Of a stretch of 38,155 bases of DNA, positions 24,064-31,700 are shown one piece after another; within the stretch, counting starts at the first letter, position 1; the number at the start of each line of letters is the position of its first letter. The stretch is taken from contig CANQXK010000024.1 in NCBI GenBank assembly GCA_947627715.1, positions 1-38,155 of the forward strand. Direction: 5' to 3'. The DNA is from an uncultured Oscillospiraceae bacterium (GTDB lineage Bacteria; Bacillota; Clostridia; Oscillospirales; Oscillospiraceae). Below the pieces are notes generated by a model that saw only the letters and a program-made list of their open reading frames with translations, had not been told where the DNA came from and did no database searches. A program made the translations under genes and the position numbers.

Positions 24064-24897
24064 ATGACTGCAATTTTGAACGCTGTATGGGTCCTGGCCG
24101 CCATCGGCGCGGTGTGCGCGGTGCTGCTGGTGCTGGCGGCGAAATTCATGAACGTCCCCGTTGACGAGAAGTTCCCCAAGATCCGCGAGTGCCTGCCGGG
24201 AGCCAACTGCGGCGCCTGCGGCTACGCCGGGTGCGACGGCTACGCCACGGCCCTGGCGGAGGGGAGCGAGGACAAGATCAACAAGTGCGTCGCCGGCGGC
24301 GACGCCGTGGCCAAGGCGCTGGCGGCGGCCACCGGGGCCGCCTTTGAGGACGTGGTGGAGATGGTCGCCGTGGTCCACTGCTCCGGCGACTGCCAGACCG
24401 TGAAGAACAAGCTGGAATACCAGGGCCTCAGCTCCTGCGCCGCCGCCAAGCTCCTCTACGGGGGGATGAGCGCCTGCGTCTTCGGGTGCATCGGCCTTGG
24501 CGACTGCGAGGCGGTCTGCCCGGAGGGGGCCATCCATGTGGTGGACGGCCTTGCGCGGGTGAACTACAAGGCGTGTATCGGCTGCGGTATGTGCGTGCGC
24601 ACCTGCCCCAACAAGGTCATTGACCTCATGCCCGACGTGGAGCGCGTGATCGTGGGCTGCTCCAACCGGGAGAAGGGGGCCAACACCCGCAAGGAGTGCG
24701 AGAAGGGGTGCATCGGCTGTAAGAAATGCGAGCGGGAGTGCCCCGCCGGGGCCATCCGGGTGGTTGACAATCTTTCACAAATCGATTATGATAAGTGTAT
24801 CGACTGCGGCCACTGTCAGGACGTGTGCCCCGTGGGATGCGTCCACTTCCGCGATTTCCGGGGCGCGCACAACGCGCCTCTGGCGAAAAAGGCATAG
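24064..24897 (+). CDS. rnfB: Rnf complex subunit B (ferredoxin-side Fe-S)
   Basis: 277 aa, takes electrons from reduced ferredoxin. An N-terminal membrane helix (about 6-26) precedes a 4Fe-4S domain with Cys 43, 49, 52, 57 (CLPGANCGACGYAGC). A Cys-rich middle (106-152) follows, then three CxxCxxCxxxC ferredoxin-type motifs: 171/174/177/181, 216/219/222/226 and 245/248/251/255. RnfB of this type can hold six or more clusters. It is the last gene of rnfCDGEAB, the usual clostridial order. Confidence 0.95.
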   Translation: MTAILNAVWVLAAIGAVCAVLLVLAAKFMNVPVDEKFPKIRECLPGANCGACGYAGCDGYATALAEGSEDKINKCVAGGDAVAKALAAATGAAFEDVVEMVAVVHCSGDCQTVKNKLEYQGLSSCAAAKLLYGGMSACVFGCIGLGDCEAVCPEGAIHVVDGLARVNYKACIGCGMCVRTCPNKVIDLMPDVERVIVGCSNREKGANTRKECEKGCIGCKKCERECPAGAIRVVDNLSQIDYDKCIDCGHCQDVCPVGCVHFRDFRGAHNAPLAKKA

Positions 24898-24922
24898 CCT
24901 TTTCCGCCAAAAAGGAACGTGC

Positions 24923-24968
24923 GGAGAAACGGCGGGAGAGGGCTGCGGCCCTTTCCCGCCGTTTCTCC
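24923..24968. repeat. large 21-bp-stem hairpin after rnfB
   Basis: GGAGAAACGGCGGGA and its perfect 15-bp complement enclose GAGGGC-TGCG-GCCCTT, giving a 46-nt hairpin with 21 stacked pairs (one G-T) and a TGCG loop. No T-run follows, but a further hairpin (GTTTTGC at 24973-24979 with GCAAAAC at 25011-25017) comes next. It may act as an RNA 3'-end stabiliser or processing site for the rnf message, or as part of an interspersed repeat. Confidence 0.7.
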
Positions 24969-25017
24969 TGCTGTTTTGCTGCGCGCACGCCCTTTTGGGC
25001 CGCACACTCCGCAAAAC

Positions 25018-25075
25018 AAAAGGGATTTTTCGTGAGGCAAAGCCCCGCGAAAAATATTTTGATTGATGGAGTTTT
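25018..25075 (+). repeat. A/T-arm hairpin element before dapF (related to copy 2)
   Basis: AAAAGGG, then hairpin ATTTTTCG...CGAAAAAT (25025-25055), then ATTTTGATTGATG and a TTTTTGG run. The same string plan occurs at 28125-28185 after glnA. It lies just ahead of the dapF ribosome site. Confidence 0.6.
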
Positions 25076-25087
25076 TGGAGGTGTCTT

Positions 25088-25930
25088 ATGCGCTTTACGA
25101 AAATGCAGGGAGCCGGGAACGACTTCATTCTCATCGAGAACCTGGACGGGTCCATCGACCCCGGGGACTATCCGCGCCTGGCCGCCAGGCTGTGCGCCCG
25201 GAGGCTGTCCGTGGGCGCGGACGGGCTGATGATCCTGGAACCGGCGCGGAGCGGGGGCGACGTGCGGATGGCCTTCTATAACTCCGACGGCTCGGTGGGG
25301 GAGATGTGCGGCAACGGCGCGCGGTGCATCTCCCGGTACGCCGTGGAGCACGGCTTCGGGCGGGGCGGGGAGGTCAGGATCGAGACCACCGCCGGGCTTG
25401 TGACGGGCCGGTGCGTCTCCAAACGGATGTACACCGTGCGCCTCAACGACCCCTCCGTCATCGACCTCCACCGGGAGATCGAGGTGGACGGGACCAGGTT
25501 TGACTGCGCCTATCTGGAGCTGGGCAGCCCCGGCATCCCCCACTGCGTGGTGCTGTGGGACGGCTGGCGGCAGGTCCCGGAGGACGCGCTCAGGGAGACC
25601 CTGCGGACGATCCGCTGGGACGGGAGCTTCCCCAAGGGGGCCAACGTGACGGCCTGCCGGGTGGACGGGGAGAACAGCGTGGACGCCCGGACCTTTGAGC
25701 GGGGGGTGGAGGACTTCACCCTGGCCTGCGGCACCGGGTGCGGCTCCACCGTCGCCGCCCTTGCGCTGCGGGGGCTGGTCTCCGGCGTCAACACGAAAAT
25801 CGCCATGCCCGGCGGGACGCTGTACGTCACCGTCGATACCGCCGGGGGGACGGCGCGGGACATCATGCTCACCGGCCCCACCAACATCGTGGCCCAGGGG
25901 GAGCTGCTGGACGAGGACCTGTATTCATAA
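25088..25930 (+). CDS. dapF: diaminopimelate epimerase
   Basis: 280 aa. Interconverts LL- and meso-diaminopimelate for lysine and peptidoglycan synthesis. Start MRFTKMQGAGNDFILIEN is the family signature; the two catalytic Cys lie in EMCGNGARC and LACGTGCGSTVAA. PKGANVTAC is a further conserved segment. The ATG has GGAGGTG at 6-nt spacing. It stands alone between rnf and a small membrane protein; no other lysine gene is in the window. Confidence 0.95.
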   Translation: MRFTKMQGAGNDFILIENLDGSIDPGDYPRLAARLCARRLSVGADGLMILEPARSGGDVRMAFYNSDGSVGEMCGNGARCISRYAVEHGFGRGGEVRIETTAGLVTGRCVSKRMYTVRLNDPSVIDLHREIEVDGTRFDCAYLELGSPGIPHCVVLWDGWRQVPEDALRETLRTIRWDGSFPKGANVTACRVDGENSVDARTFERGVEDFTLACGTGCGSTVAALALRGLVSGVNTKIAMPGGTLYVTVDTAGGTARDIMLTGPTNIVAQGELLDEDLYS

Positions 25931-25944
25931 AGGGGTGACGTTAA

Positions 25945-26355
25945 TTGGAGGGCTTACCGCTCCAAGCTGAGATGGAGATACTTCGCAGGCAGCAAAGGAT
26001 CTGCATTCTCGTTCAAAGCGTATTCTTCGCAGCGTCCATATTATGGTTTTATTATGGGGTTTACATCATGCCAACGCATATACTGATCGCGTTCTTTTTT
26101 GGCAGGCATCTGGCAAACCGGGCGCTCAAGCTGGCCGGAGAGAAATACCGAGATGTGCCGGTACCCGTAAGTATTCAGGGAACCGGGACAATGCCTTATG
26201 GCGCACTTCTGATCCCGGAGGCAAAGCGGCAGCATGACAAGTTGACTTTGAAACTTCTCAGATTCTTTTACATAAGCTTAGGGCTTGCTGTCGGCGGAAC
26301 GCTGGGAAATATAGGTATGTGGGTCCTTTTGGCGTATCTCAACAAGCATATATGA
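25945..26355 (+). CDS. small hypothetical membrane protein
   Basis: 136 aa, not recognised. Hydrophobic segments at about 19-42 (ICILVQSVFFAASILWFYYG), possibly 45-55, and 109-133 (FYISLGLAVGGTLGNIGMWV) suggest two or three membrane helices with a basic cytoplasmic loop between them. The start is a TTG with a strong GGGGTGA site 6 nt upstream; the next ATG (25972) has no site. Base composition is visibly less GC-rich than dapF and glnA on either side, so it may be acquired. It starts 14 nt after dapF and may be co-transcribed. Confidence 0.6.
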   Translation: MEGLPLQAEMEILRRQQRICILVQSVFFAASILWFYYGVYIMPTHILIAFFFGRHLANRALKLAGEKYRDVPVPVSIQGTGTMPYGALLIPEAKRQHDKLTLKLLRFFYISLGLAVGGTLGNIGMWVLLAYLNKHI

Positions 26356-26629
26356 CGCGCTTTTTTTAACAACAGACCAACAGCGGATGGAAATGGTGTG
26401 AAAAGGACGTTTTTTTGTGGGAACGGTGCAACATTCAACGGGATGTTGTACGCTTTACAGGGAGCGTTATGATCGGCGGCGCCGTGGCGGGTCAGGGCGG
26501 AGGAGGCCCTGAACGGCCAGGCGGCGCGGGACGATTTTCTGTATTGAATGATTTGCACGAATAAAAGCGGCAAATTGCAAAACCACTATGTTTAACCTGC
26601 CAAAAAGACGAAATTTGCAAGTTTTGGTG
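26356..26629. other. intergenic region with no convincing gene
   Basis: No open frame here has coding support. It contains a small hairpin (TGCAACAT at 26429-26436 with ATGTTGTA), a larger structured segment described separately (26479-26527), and an AT-rich tract leading into the glnA promoter. Confidence 0.6.
26479..26527 (+). ncRNA. possible structured RNA element upstream of glnA
   Basis: Three nested helices can form: GCGCCG/CGGCGC (26479-26484 with 26522-26527), TGGC/GCCA, and TCAGGGC/GCCCTGA around a GGAGGAG loop (26499-26505). No T-run follows. The loop resembles a ribosome-binding sequence. An RNA or protein-binding role is only a suggestion. Confidence 0.35.
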
Positions 26630-26658
26630 TTGACAACAGGCATATGAGGTCATATAAT
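26630..26658 (+). promoter_or_regulatory. glnA promoter P1
   Basis: Perfect consensus: TTGACA (26630-26635), 17-bp spacer, TATAAT (26653-26658). Transcription would begin near 26665, immediately before the leader hairpin. Confidence 0.9.
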
Positions 26659-26667
26659 AGCGCGTGT

Positions 26668-26711
26668 AAGGGCGATGGTGCTTTTCCGAAAGGAAGCCAT
26701 TGCCCTTTTTG
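26668..26711 (+). terminator. leader terminator/attenuator of glnA
   Basis: AAGGGCGATGG (26668-26678) pairs with CCATTGCCCTT (26697-26707), with an upper TTCC-GAAA-GGAA stem-loop and an asymmetric bulge, followed by a T-run. A transcript from P1 would be only ~45 nt unless it reads through. The left arm and loop start (AAGRGCGAYGGTGCTTTTC) recur in front of amt at 34824-34842. Control by the neighbouring ANTAR protein is inferred. Confidence 0.75.
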
Positions 26712-26728
26712 CGAATGTGTGATATAAT
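26700..26728 (+). promoter_or_regulatory. glnA promoter P2
   Basis: TTGCCC (26700-26705), 17-bp spacer, perfect TATAAT (26723-26728). The -35 lies in the right arm of the attenuator, so P2 gives an unattenuated transcript starting about 20 nt before glnA. Confidence 0.65.
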
Positions 26729-26757
26729 CCCATCAACATATCGAAAGGAGCTTTTCC

Positions 26758-28089
26758 ATGAGCAAATACACCAAGGAGGACATCATCCGTTTAGTTGAGG
26801 AGCAGGACGTGGAGTTTATCCGTATGCAGTTTACGGACATCTTCGGCCAGCTCAAGAACGTGGCCATCACCAAGAGCCAGATCGGCAAGGCGGTCAACAA
26901 TCAGATCATGATAGACGGAAGCTCCATCGAGGGGTTTGTCCGCATCCACGAGTCGGACCAGTATCTCTATCCCGACCTGGACAGCTTCACCATCCTGCCC
27001 TGGCGGCCCCAGTACGGCAAGGTGGCGCGGCTCATCTGCGACGTATATAACCCGGACGGCACCCCCTTCGTGGGCGACCCCAGAGGCGTCCTGAAGAAGA
27101 TGCTGAAGAAGGCGGCCGACATGGGCTACTCCTTCAACGTGGGGCCTGAGTGCGAGTTCTTCCTCTTTGAGACGGACGACGAGGGCCGCCCCACCACCAA
27201 GACGGGGGACGAGGCCGGGTATTTCGACCTGGGGCCTCTGGACCACGGCGAGGGGACCCGGCGCGAGATCTGCCTCAATCTGGAGGCCATGGGCTTCGAA
27301 ATCGAGGCCAGCCACCACGAGGTGGCCGCCGGTCAGCACGAGATCGACTTTAAGTACGATGAGGCGCTGGCCGCCGCCGACAAGATCATGACCTTCAAGC
27401 TGGCGGTGAAGACCGTGGCCCAGAAAAACGGCCTCCACGCCACCTTCATGCCCAAGCCTGTTTTCGGCATCAACGGCTCCGGGATGCACACCAATATGTC
27501 CCTCTTCAAGGACGGCAAGAACGTGTTCTACGATCCCTCCGACGCGCGCGGCCTCTCCAAGGAGGCTTACAGCTTCATCGCGGGACTTCTGGCTCACGTG
27601 CGCGGCATGGCCGCCATCACCAACCCCCTGGTCAACTCCTACAAGCGGCTGGTGCCCGGCTACGAGGCCCCCTGCTATCTGGCGTGGTCCGCGTCCAACC
27701 GCTCCGCCCTCATCCGCATCCCCGCCGCCCGCGGCCAGTCCACCCGTGTGGAGCTTCGCTGCCCGGACCCCTCCTGCAACCCCTATCTGGAGCTGGCCTG
27801 CTGCCTGGCCGCCGGCCTTGACGGCATCGAGAAGGGCCTGACGCCCCCCGCGGAGATCACCGAGAACATCTTCGCCATGGACCGCAAGACCCGCCACGCC
27901 CACGGCATCCACTCCCTGCCCGGAAACCTCAGCGAGGCCATCGACGAGTTGGAGAAGGATGAGCTTATCTGCCAGACGCTGGGCGAGCACGTGGTGGAGC
28001 AGTACACCCAGGGCAAGAAGAAGGAGTGGGACGCCTACCGTACATACGTCTCCGACTGGGAGATCCAGAAGTACATCGTTACGTATTGA
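26758..28089 (+). CDS. glnA: glutamine synthetase, type I
   Basis: 443 aa dodecameric GSI of the firmicute (alpha) size; makes glutamine from glutamate, ammonia and ATP. Seen: beta-grasp N terminus, [18 protein letters not shown] (metal-binding Glu), [11 protein letters not shown] (ATP/metal site), [13 protein letters not shown] and [16 protein letters not shown]. No adenylylation-type Tyr loop of the GSI-beta class is evident. The ATG has AAAGGAG at 8-nt spacing. Two promoters and an attenuator-like hairpin precede it; nitR-gltB-gltD follow on the same strand, the order known from solventogenic Clostridium. Confidence 0.97.
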   Translation: MSKYTKEDIIRLVEEQDVEFIRMQFTDIFGQLKNVAITKSQIGKAVNNQIMIDGSSIEGFVRIHESDQYLYPDLDSFTILPWRPQYGKVARLICDVYNPDGTPFVGDPRGVLKKMLKKAADMGYSFNVGPECEFFLFETDDEGRPTTKTGDEAGYFDLGPLDHGEGTRREICLNLEAMGFEIEASHHEVAAGQHEIDFKYDEALAAADKIMTFKLAVKTVAQKNGLHATFMPKPVFGINGSGMHTNMSLFKDGKNVFYDPSDARGLSKEAYSFIAGLLAHVRGMAAITNPLVNSYKRLVPGYEAPCYLAWSASNRSALIRIPAARGQSTRVELRCPDPSCNPYLELACCLAAGLDGIEKGLTPPAEITENIFAMDRKTRHAHGIHSLPGNLSEAIDELEKDELICQTLGEHVVEQYTQGKKKEWDAYRTYVSDWEIQKYIVTY

Positions 28090-28092
28090 TCT

Positions 28093-28164
28093 GGCTTGAA
28101 AGGCCGTTTCGGCCTTTCAATGCCAAAAGGGATTTTTCCCGACGCTCATGCCGTCGGGAAAAAT
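28093..28164 (+). repeat. post-stop hairpin element, copy 2
   Basis: Begins 4 nt after the glnA stop. Hairpin 1: TTGAAAGGCCG-TTT-CGGCCTTTCAA (28096-28120), with GGC/GCC extending it. Hairpin 2: ATTTTTCCCGACG (28132-28144) pairs perfectly with CGTCGGGAAAAAT (28152-28164) around CTCATGC. Neither is followed by a T-run. Same layout as copy 1 after rel. Confidence 0.75.
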
Positions 28165-28185
28165 ATTGAATGATAAGCTTTTTGG

Positions 28186-28204
28186 GGCGGGCTTGGCGCC
28201 CGCC
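28186..28204 (+). promoter_or_regulatory. GC hairpin in the nitR leader
   Basis: GGCGGGC-TTGGC-GCCCGCC, a 7-bp GC stem, ends about 8 nt before the start of the TTTGGGAGGTGAT ribosome-site region of nitR. It could affect read-through or translation; it lacks a T-run. Confidence 0.5.
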
Positions 28205-28229
28205 TCAAGTCTGTTTGGGAGGTGATCCC

Positions 28230-28760
28230 ATGAACCACACGGTGGTAGCGTTTGAAAAGGAAGAATCCCGCGACAGGATCGCCGATATGCTGGAGAAGTC
28301 CGGCGTGGCGGTGCGCTTTCGCTGCCGCTCCGGCGCGGAGGTGCTGAGGGCGGTGAAGACCATGGGCTCCGGGGTGGTCATCTGCGGCCACAAGCTCACG
28401 GATATGTCCGCCGGGGAGCTGGCCCACGAGCTTCACGGACAGGCGAAATTCCTGGTACTGGCCAAGCAGAACCAACTGGATATGATGGACAACCCGGACG
28501 TTTTCAAGCTCCAGCTGCCCATCTCCGCCGGGGAGCTGAGGGGGAGCGTCAGCATCCTCCAGCAGCTTGACGAGATCTCCTCCCGTGGGCAGGCCCCCCA
28601 GCGGTCTGAGGAGGAGCGGCACGTCATCGGCAAGGCCAAGGAGCTTTTGATGGAGTCGCGGGGCTTCACCGAGGCCGAGGCCCACAAGTTCCTCCAGAAG
28701 CGGAGCATGGAGACGGGCACGAAGCTTGCCGACACGGCGCGGCAGATACTTGAGATTTGA
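28230..28760 (+). CDS. nitR: ANTAR-domain transcription antiterminator, NitR-like
   Basis: 176 aa. A receiver-like N-terminal domain (about 1-115) is followed by an ANTAR RNA-binding domain (about 125-175: AKELLMESRGFTEAEAHKFL, then GTKLADTARQIL). ANTAR proteins bind paired hairpins in nascent RNA and prevent terminator formation. In the receiver, the strand that should end in the phosphoacceptor Asp reads VVICGHKL, so that Asp is missing and control is probably not by phosphorylation. The ATG at 28230 has a near-perfect GGAGGTGAT site; the longer open frame starts 20 codons earlier. The position glnA-nitR-gltB-gltD equals that described for Clostridium saccharobutylicum, where NitR controls glnA and glutamate synthase. 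Confidence 0.88.
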   Translation: MNHTVVAFEKEESRDRIADMLEKSGVAVRFRCRSGAEVLRAVKTMGSGVVICGHKLTDMSAGELAHELHGQAKFLVLAKQNQLDMMDNPDVFKLQLPISAGELRGSVSILQQLDEISSRGQAPQRSEEERHVIGKAKELLMESRGFTEAEAHKFLQKRSMETGTKLADTARQILEI

Positions 28761-28788
28761 CCCTCCGCAGCACAAGGATGTGTTTGGA

Positions 28789-31700
28789 ATGACAGATAAC
28801 GAAACGAAAAGGAACAGGGGGCTGTACCGCCCCGGCTTTGAGCACGACGCCTGCGGCATCGGCGCTATCGTGAACCTCCGGGGCGTCAAGACCCACAAGA
28901 CGGTGGACGACGCGCTGAAGATCGTGGAGCGCCTGGAGCACCGCGCGGGCAAGGACGCCGCCGGTGAGACGGGAGACGGCGTGGGCATCATGCTCCAGGT
29001 GAGCCACAGCTTCTTCAAAAAGGCCGCTTTGAAGCTGGGGATCGAGCTTCCCGGCGAGCGGGAGTACGGCGTGGGGATGTTCTTCTTCCCCAGGGACATC
29101 GTGGCCCGCAGCCAGGCCAAGCGGATGCTGGAGATCATCGCCGCCAAGGAGGGACTGGAGCTTCTGGGCTGGCGCGACGTGCCGGTGGACCCGTCGATCC
29201 TGGGCAAAAAGGCCCTGGACTGTATGCCCACCATCGCCCAGTGCTTTATCAGGAAACCCGCCAACGTGGAGAAGGGCCTGCCCTTTGACAGGCTCCTCTA
29301 TGTCATCCGGCGGGAGTTTGAGCAGTCCAACGACAACACGTATGTGCTGAGCCTGTCCTCCCGCACGGTGGTCTACAAGGGGATGTTCCTGGTGCATCAG
29401 CTCAGGAAATTTTACCCCGACCTCCAAAGCCCGGACTACAAGTCCGCCATCGCGCTGGTACACTCCCGCTTTTCCACCAACACCAACCCCTCCTGGGAGC
29501 GGGCGCACCCCAACCGGCTCATCCTCCACAACGGGGAGATCAACACCATCCGGGGCAACATCGACCGCATGGTGGCCCGGGAGGAGACGATGCACTCGGC
29601 GCTCCTGGAGCCTTACATGGACAGGATCCTGCCGGTGGTGAACCCCAACGGGTCCGACTCGGCGATGCTGGACAACACCCTTGAATTTCTCATGATGAGC
29701 GGCATGGAGCTTCCCATGGCCGTGATGATCCTCCTGCCTGAACCCTGGCGTCACGTGGACGCGGGGGAGAGCGAAAAGCAGGATATGTACCACTACTACG
29801 CCACCATGATGGAGCCGTGGGACGGCCCCGCCGCGGTCCTCTTCTCCGACGGGGACCGGGTGGGGGCGGTGCTGGACCGAAACGGCCTGCGCCCCGCGCG
29901 CTACTACGTGACGGAGGACGACGTTTTGGTGCTGTCCTCCGAGGTGGGCGTGGCCGACATCGAGGAGAGCCGGGTCCGGGAGAAGGGCCGGCTCCAGCCG
30001 GGGCGGATGCTCCTGGCGGACACCGTGGAAAAGCGCATCGTCACCGACGAGGAGCTGAAGCGCCGCTACGCCGCCTCCCGCCCCTACGGGGAGTGGCTGG
30101 ACGCCAACCTTGTGCGCCTCCACGACCTGCCCATCCCCAATAAGAAGGTGCCTATCCACTCCCAGGAGGAGCGCGACAGGCTCTACAAGGCTTTCGGCTA
30201 CACCTATGAGGACGTGCGCAGCGTCATTCTGCCCATGGCCTGCACGGGAGCGGAGCAGACGGCCTCCATGGGCACGGACATCCCCCTGGCGGTGCTCTCC
30301 GAGAAGCACCAACCGCTGTTCAACTATTTCAAGCAGCTCTTTGCCCAGGTGACCAACCCCCCCATCGACGCCATCCGGGAGGAGATCGTCACGGACACCA
30401 CCGTGTACGTGGGGTCGGACGGCAACCTTTTGGAGGATAAGCCGGAAAACTGCCGCGTGCTGGAGATCCGCAACCCCATTCTCTCCGGGGTGGATATGCT
30501 GAAGATCCGCTCCATGAACAAGCCGGGCTTCAAGGTGGAGACGGTCTCCATCCTCTACTACAAGAATACGCCCCTGGAGCGGGCGGTGGAGAGGCTCTAT
30601 ATCGCCTGCGACAGGGCCTACAGGAACGGGGCGAACATCATCATCCTCTCCGATGTGGGCGTGGACGAAAACCACGTGGCCATCCCGTCGCTCCTGGCCG
30701 TCTCCGCCATGGAGCAGTACCTGGTGCGCACCAAAAAGCGCACCGCCGTCTCGGTGATCTTGGAGTCCGGCGAACCCAGGGACGTACACCACTTTGCCAC
30801 GCTCTTGGGCTACGGCGCGAGGGCGGTTTACCCGTATCTGGCGCACGAGTGCATCGCGGAGCTTATCGATAAGTCCATGCTGGACAAGGACACCTACGCC
30901 GCGGTGGACGACTACAACCTGGCGGTGCTCCACGGCATCGTGAAGATCGCCTCCAAAATGGGCATCAGCACCATCCAGTCCTACCAGTCGGCCCAGATCT
31001 TTGAGGCCGTGGGCATCCGGCAGGACGTGATCGACAAGTATTTCACCAACACCATCAGCCGCGTGGGCGGCATCGGCCTTGCGGAGATCGGCGAGGGCGT
31101 GGAGTGGCGGCACTCCCGCGCCTTCGACCCCCTGGGGCTGGGGGTGGACCCGACGCTGGACTCCACCGGGACCCACTCCCTGCGCTCCGGCGAGGATAAA
31201 GAGGACCATATGTATAACCCCCTCACCATTTTGACGCTCCAGCGCGCCACAAGGGAGGGCGACTATCAGCTCTTCAAAAAGTACTCCCAGCTGGTGGACT
31301 CCGACGCGGTGCCCCACACCCTGCGGGGGCTTCTCCGCTTCGATTTCCCGGAGGAGGGCATCGACATCGGCGAGGTGGAGAGCGTGGACGAGATCGTGAG
31401 GCGCTTCAAGACAGGCGCCATGTCCTACGGCTCCATCTCCCAGGAGGCCCACGAGTGCCTGGCGGTCGCCATGAACACCCTCCACGGGAAATCCAACTCC
31501 GGCGAGGGGGGCGAGCTGCCTGAGCGCCTGGGGACGGTCCGGGGTTCGGCCATCAAGCAGGTGGCCTCCGGGCGCTTCGGCGTCACCAGCGAATATCTGG
31601 TCTCCGCCCAGGAGATCCAGATCAAGATGGCCCAGGGGGCCAAGCCCGGCGAGGGCGGGCACCTGCCGGGGAACAAGGTCTACCCCTGGATCGCCAAGAC

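Noticed and set aside
26356-26573. A minus-strand open frame in the glnA upstream gap
   Set aside because: No ribosome site, no domain, overlaps structured sequence; composition is not gene-like.
28093-28164. Ordinary rho-independent terminator of glnA
   Set aside because: Both stems lack a downstream T-run; the T-rich arm is paired within the second hairpin, so glnA-nitR read-through is likely.
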